Program-made: the position numbers and the translations under genes
NCBI GenBank assembly: GCA_013112715.1
Contig: JABFGB010000037.1
Span: forward strand, 1 to 37,750
DNA length: 37,750 bases
DNA from: Chloroflexota bacterium
Lineage (GTDB): Bacteria; Chloroflexota; Anaerolineae; Aggregatilineales; J027
Direction of reading: 5' to 3'
Shown: in pieces, positions 8,118-16,086 of the stretch
Layout of the letters: each line of letters opens with the position of its first letter
How positions within the stretch are numbered: the stretch's first letter is position 1
Notes under the pieces: model-generated
The model's input: the letters and a program-made list of their open reading frames with translations, nothing else
Databases searched by the model: none
What the model was told of the DNA's origin: nothing

Positions 8118-9644
8118 ATGACGAAGATAGGGCGACGCCGAAACCGGAATGAGGGCGTTCAGTGGCTGGTAATTGGGGTCATCTTGGGTATGGCCTGTTC
8201 ATTTACGGTTGGCCTTGCGGGTTATGTATTTGGTCTGATCGAATTCAGTTCCAGTACATCCGATGGTGAGCGCGAAATCCAAGTGGTGACTCCGACCTCT
8301 GATCCATTGCAGGCAAGCCTAACCCCAACCACACCCAGCATTATTGATGTTCCTACGAATGAAGGCCAGACGCCTGAAACACCCGTCCAACCCAGTCAGC
8401 CCATTGCGACCTTTACCCCGACAGATTTGCCGGGGGTGGCAAGCATGACACCGGACGGGGGTAGCTCTGGCGGGCCGGACACTACGAACAGTGTAGGAAC
8501 TCCCAATCCGACCGGATTTTTGCCGAGTCCACCCACTGAGGATAATTCAGCGGCATTGGCAATTGGTGCCACAACCCTTGTTCCTGTTACAGGGGGAACA
8601 TTCCGTATGGGGACAACGGTGGATGAAGGAACAGCAGCCGTCGCGGAGTGTGTGCAGCGGGATGGCGGTACGTGTGAACTTGCCATGATTATGGATTCTA
8701 CACCCGCCCATGATGTTTCGGTTGATAACTTTCAGATTGAACAATATGAAGTCAGCGTCATTCAATATGTGAACTTCCTAAACTACCTAATTCAGCAAAA
8801 TCCTGACAATGCACGACCCCATTTAACGGCCTGCAATGGCCCCTGTGTCTTGACGACACAAGACACAGGGGGCGAGGGCAGTGATATTTCCTATAATGCT
8901 ACCGATCAACGTTATGAGGTGCGGGCCGCCGTTGTAGATCGCTCCAACTATCCAATTACCTTAGTAACATGGCATGGCGCAGATGCTTATTGTCGAGCAT
9001 TGGGGCGCACATTGCCAACCGAAGCCCAGTGGGAGCGGGCAGCGCGTGGCCTTACCAATTCGATTTATCCTTGGGGGCCACAATGGGATGTTAATCGCGC
9101 TAAGACCAATCGCCCGACCCAAGATGGTACAGTACCAGTAGATTCCTATTCTTCAGGTACAAGTATGGGGGCCAGCGAGTTTGGGGCCTATAACATGGCA
9201 GGGAATGTTGCCGAATGGACAGCGGATTGGTATCAAAACAACTATTACCAACAATTGGCGAACACGGGTCAGGTGACGGTGAATCCAACTGGCCCAATTG
9301 GGGGTGATAAACGAGTGGTGCGCGGTGGTTCATGGAGTAATGTGCCGCTATTTGCTCGCACCGTACATCGTATTGATTTGTGGGCACCCGGTCAGACCAG
9401 CACATGGGTGGGTTTCCGCTGTGCTGATACTGCCAGTGGGGTAAGCACCGCGCCGCCAAGCTCTAACACGAACGTGACAACCAATGTGGCAACCACGACG
9501 CTCGCCCCCGTCACTGATACATCGGGTTCGACAGGGAGTGGGATCAAGCCGGGGTCTGGGTCATCGTCAACCAACCCAACCACTGCCAGCAATCCACCTG
9601 CTGGAAATATTCCACCCACCGCAACTTTGGCTGCCCAACAGTGA
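8118..9644 (+). CDS. Membrane-anchored FGE/SUMF1-domain protein
   Basis: A 508-residue protein. Residues 1-14 are basic and 15-40 form one transmembrane helix, then a Ser/Thr/Pro-rich linker to about 145. Residues about 150-438 form an FGE-sulfatase (formylglycine-generating enzyme-like) domain: LVPVTGGTFRMGT near the start, PITLVTWHGADAYCRALG, LPTEAQWERAARG, AYNMAGNVAEWTADWY, and RVVRGGSW through to WVGFRCA. A second Ser/Thr/Pro-rich tail follows. The typical paired active-site cysteines of true FGE were not identified, so it is probably a binding or sensory relative. Such domains are common in Chloroflexota beside kinases; this one has no kinase domain. Most of the protein is predicted outside the membrane. 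The coding sequence contains a perfect 13-bp inverted repeat at 8840-8871. Confidence 0.8.
   Translation: MTKIGRRRNRNEGVQWLVIGVILGMACSFTVGLAGYVFGLIEFSSSTSDGEREIQVVTPTSDPLQASLTPTTPSIIDVPTNEGQTPETPVQPSQPIATFTPTDLPGVASMTPDGGSSGGPDTTNSVGTPNPTGFLPSPPTEDNSAALAIGATTLVPVTGGTFRMGTTVDEGTAAVAECVQRDGGTCELAMIMDSTPAHDVSVDNFQIEQYEVSVIQYVNFLNYLIQQNPDNARPHLTACNGPCVLTTQDTGGEGSDISYNATDQRYEVRAAVVDRSNYPITLVTWHGADAYCRALGRTLPTEAQWERAARGLTNSIYPWGPQWDVNRAKTNRPTQDGTVPVDSYSSGTSMGASEFGAYNMAGNVAEWTADWYQNNYYQQLANTGQVTVNPTGPIGGDKRVVRGGSWSNVPLFARTVHRIDLWAPGQTSTWVGFRCADTASGVSTAPPSSNTNVTTNVATTTLAPVTDTSGSTGSGIKPGSGSSSTNPTTASNPPAGNIPPTATLAAQQ
8840..8871. repeat. Perfect 13-bp inverted repeat inside the FGE-domain gene
   Basis: CCCCTGTGTCTTG (8840-8852) and CAAGACACAGGGG (8859-8871) are exact reverse complements around a six-base loop. 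A shorter alternative stem, TGTGTC/GACACA (8844-8849/8855-8860), is also possible. No T-run follows and the reading frame stays open. Confidence 0.9.
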
Positions 9645-9653
9645 GGCTAGACT

Positions 9654-9662
9654 TGGTATAAT
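9654..9662 (+). promoter_or_regulatory. Extended -10 promoter before the GNAT gene
   Basis: TGG-TATAAT (9654-9662) is a perfect extended -10 element 43 bases before the GTG start. No convincing -35 is seen at the right distance. The same TTGGTATAAT string occurs before the acyl carrier protein gene near 35.09 kb. Confidence 0.5.
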
Positions 9663-9704
9663 AAGGCGGTTATTTTCTCATGACCAGCGATTAGGGGTTT
9701 AGCA

Positions 9705-10658
9705 GTGACTGAAATCGTTGTCCGGCAGGCGACGCTTGCCGATGCACACGCGATTACGGATATTTATTGTTCAACAATCGAGGGGGGCGTCTTTACGCGG
9801 CGTAATCCTGATGGGACGCGCACCCCTGTTGCATATGAAGCCCTCAGCATTTTTGAACGCTACTTGCATGGCGGCGCGTGGATGTCCGTCGAAACCTGCG
9901 CGGTGTGGTTGGCTCATCTGCTGCGTTATGGCGATGAAATGCCGCTGGTGGTGCAGTCCGATGGTATTGTCTTGGGCGAGGCTGAAGTTGCCATCGGCAA
10001 TGAACCCAGCCCCTATAACCGCCATTTGCAGATTACCTCACTACGGATTCATGCTGATGCGGATTTTGAGGTATTAGCCATCGCCTTGCTGGATTATGTC
10101 AAACAAATGGCGCAGGTGATGAAGTATCAGCAGGTGTTGGTTTCCGCGCCAGATGCCCCGGAATTTTATCGCCAGCAGGGTTTTACCCCCCTGATTACGC
10201 GCCGTACCGCCATCATGCCCGCTAAAGAAGGCCGCGTGTTTTATAAAGCCACCGAGATGACCGATTTTAACCCTGAGCGCATCAATGGCTGGTCTATGCC
10301 GTTGGGCCGTTATCAAAATGCCCGCCATGAATGGGAGCACATTTGGCCCGGTTTTTGGAACAGCGTGCCTGAATTGGTTGAGCCGGAAGTGGCCCGATTT
10401 GATGTTACACTGACCGGGCAGCAGGGCATTTTGATGCTGCAACAAGACCGATTTAATGGGGGATTGGCCCATGTGTCCCTATGGTCGGAAAGGGCATTAA
10501 CAGGCCATTTGGTGTCATCGGTGCGGGATCGCGCGGCACGACTGGGCTATCAGGAATTGATGATTTTGGCGGACGATACGGCAATCGGCTTGGTTGAGCC
10601 AGAAGCCAGCGACGTGCGTGATAGTCAGATTGTGTTCGCTTGGCGCGTCAATATATAA
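9705..10658 (+). CDS. GNAT-family N-acetyltransferase-like protein
   Basis: A 317-residue cytoplasmic protein starting with GTG, with AGGGG eight bases upstream. The N-terminal half starts like a GNAT domain (VVRQATLADAHAITDIY) and ends with FYRQQGFTPL, the usual last strand where a residue near the end of the acetyl-CoA site sits. The acetyl-CoA loop (R/QxxGxG/A) is not obvious. The C-terminal half (about 190-317) has a second strand/helix pattern, with LVSSVRDRAARLGYQELMILADD, and may be a degenerate second GNAT fold. Substrate unknown. It stands alone between its own promoter and a 126-base gap. Confidence 0.6.
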   Translation: MTEIVVRQATLADAHAITDIYCSTIEGGVFTRRNPDGTRTPVAYEALSIFERYLHGGAWMSVETCAVWLAHLLRYGDEMPLVVQSDGIVLGEAEVAIGNEPSPYNRHLQITSLRIHADADFEVLAIALLDYVKQMAQVMKYQQVLVSAPDAPEFYRQQGFTPLITRRTAIMPAKEGRVFYKATEMTDFNPERINGWSMPLGRYQNARHEWEHIWPGFWNSVPELVEPEVARFDVTLTGQQGILMLQQDRFNGGLAHVSLWSERALTGHLVSSVRDRAARLGYQELMILADDTAIGLVEPEASDVRDSQIVFAWRVNI

Positions 10659-10784
10659 CAACATCATCTAAATTGTCATTAACGCGGACAGTGAAACGGT
10701 ATGCACTTGTCAAGTGGTGTCATTGGTTATGGTGGATAGCCATAATTGACCGTTAGCTGTGCGGAAATGTGATAGGGGGGAGTT

Positions 10785-11192
10785 TTGAGTATTTCTTTAA
10801 AACTCGAAGATATGGAGACATTTGATCTGATTGCTCAAATATGTGGTCGGCATCAGGTTTATCCACCCAATCCTGACCCTGAATGGACGGGGGGCATAGA
10901 AGATTTCTTCCGTAATCTCCTTTCAGAGTATAAAGGGCCTCTTGATAAAAAAAGCCTTGCCGACTATTTGGATGAACACATGGCTAAGTCTTTTATCGCC
11001 TATGGAGAGCGGCCACGTTGGATCCAATCTGGGTTGTGGCCTTTTCACAATGAAAAACCGATGATTTTTGTGGGGCAGATAGATATACCCAAATCTGTAG
11101 GTAAGTTTCATGACGACACCAGTTTCTATATTTTTCACCCACAACAACCATTTTCAGATGATGAATGTGTCGTAATCGTTCAACAGTATTAG
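10785..11192 (+). CDS. Small DUF1963/YwqG-like hypothetical protein
   Basis: A 135-residue protein. The TTG at 10785 is preferred because AGGGGGG (10774-10780) precedes it; ATG at 10812 would remove nine residues. The C-terminal part reads PRWIQSGLWPFHNEKPMIFVGQIDIP, then FHDDTSFYIFHP, then VVIVQQY. This order (W/P, MxFxGQI, FxxDxxFYxF, Q) resembles the YwqG/DUF1963 group of small cytoplasmic proteins, whose function is unclear. No signal peptide or membrane helix. It is A+T-richer than its neighbours, stands alone, and may be an acquired gene. The 126 bases before it hold no recognisable gene or site. Confidence 0.55.
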   Translation: MSISLKLEDMETFDLIAQICGRHQVYPPNPDPEWTGGIEDFFRNLLSEYKGPLDKKSLADYLDEHMAKSFIAYGERPRWIQSGLWPFHNEKPMIFVGQIDIPKSVGKFHDDTSFYIFHPQQPFSDDECVVIVQQY

Positions 11193-11225
11193 CGCATTAA
11201 GGTAATAAGGCAAAGTTCAAACATC

Positions 11226-12047
11226 ATGATCTATTCACCGATTGATTACCATACCCACACCAACCATAGCTGGGACTGTCGTATCCCCATGCCCGAAATG
11301 ATCCGCGCCGCGATGGACGTTGGTCTCAAAGAAATCGCCTTTACCGACCATTTTGACCAGTTTGATGAAAACCTGCGTCGGCCCAAATATAACGCGGCGG
11401 TCTATTTTGAAACGCTGAATGTCTGTCGGGCCGAATTTGAGCCGGGGGGCATCACCATTCGCGCCGGGGTTGAGGTGGGTGAACCACATCTGTATGGCGA
11501 GCTTGTCCGTCCCATATTAGAACAATATCCGTATGATGTGGTGCTGGGCAGTCTGCATTTTGCCGAAGGTCTCAGTATGTCGGACGCCACATTTTTCCAA
11601 AAATATCCCCTCCAAGAAGCCATGAAACGCTACTTTGGCGAAATGGCTGAGATGGTTAGACAGGGCGGGTTTGATCTTTTGGCCCATCTGGATTTCCCCA
11701 AGCGCCGCGCCTATAAAGTCTATGGCCGTTTTGACCTGCGGGAATTTGAAACCGAAGTGCGCGAGGTCTGGCAGGCGTGTATTGAAAACAACATCGGCAT
11801 CGAAATTAACACGGCGGGTTTGCGCCATGATGTCAATCAACTGCACCCGACGGTGGAAGCCCTAACTTGGTATCGAGAAATGGGTGGCGAAATCTTGACG
11901 ATTGGTAGTGATGCCCATCGGCCTGCGGATGTGGCAGCGGGAACGAACCTCGCGCTTGAGGCTGCACTGATGGCTGGATTCGACAGTGTAACCAGTTTTG
12001 AAAATCGCCAACCTGTCGGACGCCTGTCTATCGTTCCAATTCTCTAA
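11226..12047 (+). CDS. PHP-domain phosphoesterase, histidinol-phosphatase type
   Basis: A 273-residue metal-dependent phosphoesterase of the PHP superfamily, of HisJ/HisK histidinol-phosphatase size and layout. Metal ligands are visible in order: H9 and H11 (DYHTHTNHS), D41/H42 (FTDHFD), E83 (GVEVG), H111 (LGSLHF), H153 (LLAHLDFPK), and D228 with H230 (IGSDAH). It would hydrolyse L-histidinol phosphate to L-histidinol in histidine biosynthesis, but no other his gene is nearby, so another phosphorylated substrate is possible. No membrane segment. Only a weak AAGG lies upstream, about 15 bases before the ATG. Confidence 0.75.
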   Translation: MIYSPIDYHTHTNHSWDCRIPMPEMIRAAMDVGLKEIAFTDHFDQFDENLRRPKYNAAVYFETLNVCRAEFEPGGITIRAGVEVGEPHLYGELVRPILEQYPYDVVLGSLHFAEGLSMSDATFFQKYPLQEAMKRYFGEMAEMVRQGGFDLLAHLDFPKRRAYKVYGRFDLREFETEVREVWQACIENNIGIEINTAGLRHDVNQLHPTVEALTWYREMGGEILTIGSDAHRPADVAAGTNLALEAALMAGFDSVTSFENRQPVGRLSIVPIL

Positions 12048-12119
12048 CTTGCTTGCGCCATTGGCGATAATCCTGCACAATCTAGGAAAATATTCTGGTT
12101 GGGTATGGAGTCATCGCTA

Positions 12120-12878
12120 ATGGCGGAAACCAAACACCTTCAACACAGCATCACCAGCGGGCATGTTTGGGTAGTGGTCAACGAGACCAGCCATGTTCCA
12201 GCGTTTTGGGCGCATCCCCAATATGGCGGGCCATTTCCCGGTATCGTTTTGCTCCATGATGATTGGGGCATGGGCGCCCATATGCGAGCGCGGGTTCACC
12301 GCTTTGCCGAAATTGGCTATTATGTCATCGCCCCCGATTTGTTTGAAGGCCAACGGGCCAATTCGCAATTGGAAGCCGATGCCCTTGAAATCTATTTTAA
12401 AGATTTGGCACTACCCAAAGTTACAGCGGCCCTGCAAGCGCTTGAGACCCACCGCAAATGCAACCGGAAAATGGCCGTGATCGGTTGGGATTTAGGGGCT
12501 GAACTGGCACTGCAAGTGGCCCTACAGCGGCGCGATATTATGGCAGCCGTCGCGTTTTATGGGGACCCTACCAGTTTCTTTGGTCAGTTGTCCCAGCTAA
12601 ATTGTCCGGTTATGGTCATCAATGGGGCCGAGGATGAGCTTACCCATCGTACCGAGGCCCAACTGCGGGCTGAACTGGCGGCAGATAACAAACCCCATCA
12701 GGTGTTGACGTATCCCGGTGCGCCGCATGGATTTTTTAATGATATGACCCCCACCTATGTTCCCGAAGCCGCCGAAGATGCGTGGTTTAATGTTTTAGCC
12801 TTTTTGGAAACCTATCAGGGCAAACCACCTGCCCCAGATATGAATGGGCAAAATTTCTGGTCAGGTCGCGTATATTAA
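12120..12878 (+). CDS. Dienelactone-hydrolase-like alpha/beta hydrolase with Asp at the nucleophile position
   Basis: A 252-residue alpha/beta hydrolase of DLH type. The ATG at 12120 is chosen because GGAG (12107-12110) is nine bases upstream; the in-frame TTG 12099 and ATG 12105 lack a well-spaced site. Landmarks are PGIVLLHDDWGMGAHMR (oxyanion region), YYVIAPDLFEG, the nucleophile elbow VIGWDLGAE, VMVINGAEDEL (acid strand) and GAPHGFFND (catalytic His). In dienelactone hydrolase the elbow carries Cys, and most relatives have Ser. Here the residue is Asp (D124 from this start), as in dehalogenases and epoxide hydrolases of other alpha/beta families. It is either an unusual chemistry or an inactive scaffold. 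Substrate unknown; cytoplasmic. Confidence 0.75.
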   Translation: MAETKHLQHSITSGHVWVVVNETSHVPAFWAHPQYGGPFPGIVLLHDDWGMGAHMRARVHRFAEIGYYVIAPDLFEGQRANSQLEADALEIYFKDLALPKVTAALQALETHRKCNRKMAVIGWDLGAELALQVALQRRDIMAAVAFYGDPTSFFGQLSQLNCPVMVINGAEDELTHRTEAQLRAELAADNKPHQVLTYPGAPHGFFNDMTPTYVPEAAEDAWFNVLAFLETYQGKPPAPDMNGQNFWSGRVY

Positions 12879-12944
12879 TTTGTACTAATGAGCTTTGACA
12901 AGCTAAAATAGCAACAGCTTGCATATTTTCTATGGGGGTCGCCT

Positions 12945-13418
12945 ATGATGATTTGTACCAATTGCGGGTATCAAAATTCAGATGAGAAAACATTTTGTGA
13001 TCGCTGTGGGGTGGCGTTGGGGGTAATTTCGGTTGGAACCAAACAGCTTGGCACCGATGATTTATCTTCGGGCAGTGAAAAACTGGGTGATGAACATATT
13101 GTGATTATTCACCTCCCCGGTGTAGATGATCCACTGGCGATTCGGGTTGATGAAAAAATTGTGTTTGGGCGCTCGGGTGGTGAAGCCTCCGAATTCTCAC
13201 TGCTCAATTTGGACGCCTATGATGCTGAAAATAAAGGGGTATCGCGTCGTCATGCCAGCCTTACCCGCGAAGGGTCGCGCCTCTATTTGACTGACCTCGG
13301 CAGCACTAACCACACCTTTTTGAATGGTCAGCGCGTTTTGGAAAACGACTTTTTGGTTGTGCGAGATGGTGATGAACTACGCTTGGGGCAGTTGGTCTTG
13401 AAGCTGTTCTACAAGTAG
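12945..13418 (+). CDS. Zinc-ribbon plus FHA-domain protein
   Basis: A 157-residue cytoplasmic protein. Residues 1-25 form a zinc ribbon with C4, C7, C18 and C21 (CTNCG...CDRCG). Residues about 63-157 form an FHA domain, which binds phosphothreonine peptides: GRS at 75-77, SRRHA at 100-104, and DLGSTNHTFLNG at 117-128 with the binding Asn. ATG ATG at 12945 follows GGGGG (12933-12937). It is four bases upstream of the lipB start and so probably cotranscribed. The Ser/Thr kinase encoded at 14.3 kb is a plausible source of the phosphothreonine ligand; that link is inference. Confidence 0.85.
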   Translation: MMICTNCGYQNSDEKTFCDRCGVALGVISVGTKQLGTDDLSSGSEKLGDEHIVIIHLPGVDDPLAIRVDEKIVFGRSGGEASEFSLLNLDAYDAENKGVSRRHASLTREGSRLYLTDLGSTNHTFLNGQRVLENDFLVVRDGDELRLGQLVLKLFYK

Positions 13419-13422
13419 ATTG

Positions 13423-14133
13423 ATGAACAATATCCTTGAAGTTTTCCGGCTCGGCACTCTTGCATACACCGACGCATGGGCCATGCAAAAATCAATGGCA
13501 CAAGAACGGGCGTATCAACAACGATCCGACGCTTTGTTGCTGCTCGAACACCCCCATACCTATACGCTTGGCTCATCCGGCAAATTGGAACATCTGCTGA
13601 TGGATGAGGCCGAGCGCACTCGACGTGGCGTATCGGTTTATCAGGTAGATCGCGGCGGAGATATTACCTATCATGGACCGGGGCAGTTGGTGGGTTATCC
13701 GATTGTGCGCTTGCCGGGCAGCGACCCTAGCCAAAAACGCTCGTTGGATGTAGTGGCCTATGTGCGTCAATTGGAAGTGATGCTGATCGAAGCATTAACT
13801 GAATTTGGTATCATTGGGGAACGATTGGTCGGGTATACGGGCGTGTGGGCGAAGGTCGAAGGGGTTCTCAGCAAGATTGCCGCGATTGGGGTAAAAGTAA
13901 CCGCACACCGTATCACGCAACATGGTTTTGCCCTCAATATCAACACCGACCTCGATTATTTTCGTGGGATTATCCCCTGTGGCATCCCCGATAAGCCTGT
14001 GACCAGCATGGCGAAAATTCTAGGGTATCCGGTAGATTTTTCGATGGTCATGGATGTGGTTGAAAAGGCTTTTGCCAGCAACTTTAACTATGAAGTGGCG
14101 CGTGTTGACCCCCTAGAAATGAACGAATCCTAA
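13423..14133 (+). CDS. lipB: Octanoyltransferase LipB
   Basis: Transfers octanoyl from acyl carrier protein to the lipoyl-domain lysine of E2-type proteins, the first step of endogenous lipoylation. From the ATG at 13423 it has 236 residues, slightly longer than E. coli LipB. The signature RGGDITYHGPGQ lies at 77-88, followed by YPIVRL. The conserved lysine is K151 (SKIAAIGVKV) and the catalytic cysteine is C186 in IIPCGI. The ATG is four bases after the FHA stop with no strong ribosome site, so coupling is likely; TTG at 13420 is the alternative. LipA is not in the window. The lipoyl domain of PdhC at 6.6 kb is an obvious client. Confidence 0.9.
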   Translation: MNNILEVFRLGTLAYTDAWAMQKSMAQERAYQQRSDALLLLEHPHTYTLGSSGKLEHLLMDEAERTRRGVSVYQVDRGGDITYHGPGQLVGYPIVRLPGSDPSQKRSLDVVAYVRQLEVMLIEALTEFGIIGERLVGYTGVWAKVEGVLSKIAAIGVKVTAHRITQHGFALNINTDLDYFRGIIPCGIPDKPVTSMAKILGYPVDFSMVMDVVEKAFASNFNYEVARVDPLEMNES

Positions 14134-14202
14134 CCTTACAGCGTGATACAGGGCTAGTGACGTTTAACAATTTAGTCCGGTAAAGAAGAACCCCATCCCA
14201 AA

Positions 14203-14225
14203 CCCTTCCCCAAACATAGGAAGGG
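14203..14225. repeat. Intergenic hairpin, CCCTTCC/GGAAGGG
   Basis: CCCTTCC (14203-14209) and GGAAGGG (14219-14225) are perfect complements around a nine-base loop, 70 bases after lipB. Only CTTTA follows, so termination would be weak. The C-rich stretch before it resembles dispersed C-rich intergenic repeats, but one copy cannot show that. Confidence 0.45.
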
Positions 14226-14251
14226 CTTTAAGAAGGCGTTTCCCTCCTCGC

Positions 14252-14279
14252 TTGCACGTGACATCAGAACCACTATAAT
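14252..14279 (+). promoter_or_regulatory. Promoter of the Ser/Thr kinase gene
   Basis: TTGCAC (14252-14257) and TATAAT (14274-14279) are 16 bases apart, 38 bases before the ATG, with AGGAG at 14304-14308 as the ribosome site. Confidence 0.5.
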
Positions 14280-14316
14280 TTCATCATCATCACAACACCA
14301 CGCAGGAGACAATAGA

Positions 14317-16083
14317 ATGCAACATCTGGTGGGCCAGACGCTGGGTCAGTACGAACTCAAGTCGCTCCTCGGTGAAGGCGGTATGGGGACGGTCTACCGG
14401 GGGTATCATGCGGCGCTAAAACGCGAAGTCGCCATCAAAGTTTTGCTGCCCCAAATTATCTCGCAGCCCGGTGCATTAGAGCGTTTTGTGCGCGAGGCCC
14501 AGACCGCCGCCAGCCTTGAACATCCCCATATTGTGCCTATCTATGATTATGGTACACAGAACGGCCTTAGCTATGTCGTGATGCGCTTGTTGACGGGTGG
14601 CTCGTTGGCGGATCGCATGGCGTATCGCGTCGAACACAACGGTGCGTTACCCACGCTTGCCGAGGTAGCACAAATCACCCGTGAACTGGCGGACGCACTC
14701 GATTATGCCCATCAACGCAATGTCATTCACCGCGACATCAAACCCAATAACGTGATGTTTAATGAAAACGGCATGTCATTTTTGGTGGATTTTGGCTTGG
14801 CGCGGCTGAGTGAGGCGAGTGTCGGCCTGACCACCCAAAACACACTGCTTGGCACGCCGATGTATATGGCTCCCGAACAATGGCAAAGTGCTAAAGTTGG
14901 GCCAGCCGCCGACCAATATGCGCTAGGGGTGATTGTCTATGCGCTACTGACGGGGCAAACACCGTTTAGTGGCGACACACCGTTTCAACTGATGCACGAG
15001 CATTTATATACCCCGCCCCCGCCGATCCTGAATTTGCGGGCCGATTTGCCCAAGCCAGTGCAGGACGTATTGGCAAAGGTATTGGAGAAAAATCCAGCAG
15101 ATCGTTATGCCTCGGTCTCGGAGTTTGCGCGTAAATTGGAGGAAGCAAGTCAAAGCCTGCCTCCGATGGAAGCATCGGGCTTTTTTGTTATCAATATTTC
15201 CTCGCTATCCTCCATGCCGATTGTCACCTTTACACCGCCTGCCATACCCCAAACTGCAAGTCCGGTGGCGACGACCCCAATGGAAGCCCCTGTGACCAAA
15301 GTTACCCGTATTTCGCATCATCGAGCCGCACAGCTTACATGGGCGGGGGTGGCGGCGATGCTGCTAATCTTTGTGGCGTTGATTTGGTTTTTATCTAATC
15401 AAGATGATGATAATGGGGGCAACAATGAATCGAATATTTCGACAAGTTCGACCCCTACCGATACGCCGCCATCGCCAACAGCAACCCCAAGTCCAACCGA
15501 TACGCCAACTGTTACCCCCTCACCGACCAACACCTTGACGGCTCGTGAAATCGCACAGGCCCGGCTAGATGCCCAACAGACCGAGACGCAGCTTGCTCAA
15601 GCAACCCTTGATGAAGAGGCGACGATCAGCTTTGAAATGGCGGCCATCGCGCAGGAAACGCAGATGATATTGGCGCTTTCCGCCACTGCCACTTTTACGA
15701 CGACGGCTACATCTACCTCCACTTCGACGCGGCGACCCACTCGAACCTCAACGGCTACCCCAAGTCCGACCGTTACACGCACGCCGATTGCCACGCCCAT
15801 GCTGGCTACCTGTACAATTTCGACGGAACGCGACAATGTGCCCGTGCGTCAAGATTTGCGATTGGAGATGCCGCAGATCACATTCTTAGAAAGTGGTCAT
15901 GAGTATCCGGTTCGAGGGCAGGCCAACGATTCGACAGGGCAAAGATGGTGGCTATTGGCGGAAAATGCCATCCAAAATGTTAATGCACCGGGATTATGGG
16001 TGTTCAGTGGTGATGTTGAAGCAACGCCGGGATGTGTGGAAAATATTCCAATTGTGCCCACCCCGCCACCTCCGCCAAGATAA
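14317..16083 (+). CDS. Membrane Ser/Thr protein kinase, PknB-like
   Basis: A 588-residue kinase with an extracytoplasmic tail. The kinase domain covers about 12-275: glycine loop GEGGMGTVY (19-27), ATP lysine K41 (VAIKV), catalytic D140 in HRDIKPNN, DFG at 158-160, GTPMYMAPEQ at the end of the activation loop, and ADRYAS near the C-lobe end. A linker leads to one transmembrane helix (about 338-360). Outside follow an Asp-rich stretch, Pro/Thr-rich repeats and a helical Gln/Ala-rich segment (about 410-450). The C-terminal ~85 residues (VPVRQDLRLEMPQI, RWWLLAENA) look like an SH3b-type ligand-binding module. All catalytic residues are present. Probable partners are FHA proteins such as the one encoded at 12.9 kb. 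It has its own promoter and faces the APH-type gene convergently across three bases. Confidence 0.88.
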   Translation: MQHLVGQTLGQYELKSLLGEGGMGTVYRGYHAALKREVAIKVLLPQIISQPGALERFVREAQTAASLEHPHIVPIYDYGTQNGLSYVVMRLLTGGSLADRMAYRVEHNGALPTLAEVAQITRELADALDYAHQRNVIHRDIKPNNVMFNENGMSFLVDFGLARLSEASVGLTTQNTLLGTPMYMAPEQWQSAKVGPAADQYALGVIVYALLTGQTPFSGDTPFQLMHEHLYTPPPPILNLRADLPKPVQDVLAKVLEKNPADRYASVSEFARKLEEASQSLPPMEASGFFVINISSLSSMPIVTFTPPAIPQTASPVATTPMEAPVTKVTRISHHRAAQLTWAGVAAMLLIFVALIWFLSNQDDDNGGNNESNISTSSTPTDTPPSPTATPSPTDTPTVTPSPTNTLTAREIAQARLDAQQTETQLAQATLDEEATISFEMAAIAQETQMILALSATATFTTTATSTSTSTRRPTRTSTATPSPTVTRTPIATPMLATCTISTERDNVPVRQDLRLEMPQITFLESGHEYPVRGQANDSTGQRWWLLAENAIQNVNAPGLWVFSGDVEATPGCVENIPIVPTPPPPPR

Positions 16084-16086
16084 TTA

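Noticed and set aside
8118..9644. Functional formylglycine-generating enzyme
   Set aside because: The paired catalytic cysteines were not identified and no sulfatase gene is nearby; only the fold is supported.
12895..12930. Perfect TTGACA before the zinc-ribbon/FHA gene
   Set aside because: No -10-like hexamer occurs at 16-18 bases, so a promoter cannot be supported.
15440..15800. Pro/Thr-rich repeats in the kinase gene as a possible CRISPR or minisatellite
   Set aside because: The repeats are irregular, in frame and low-complexity at protein level; they are an extracellular linker.
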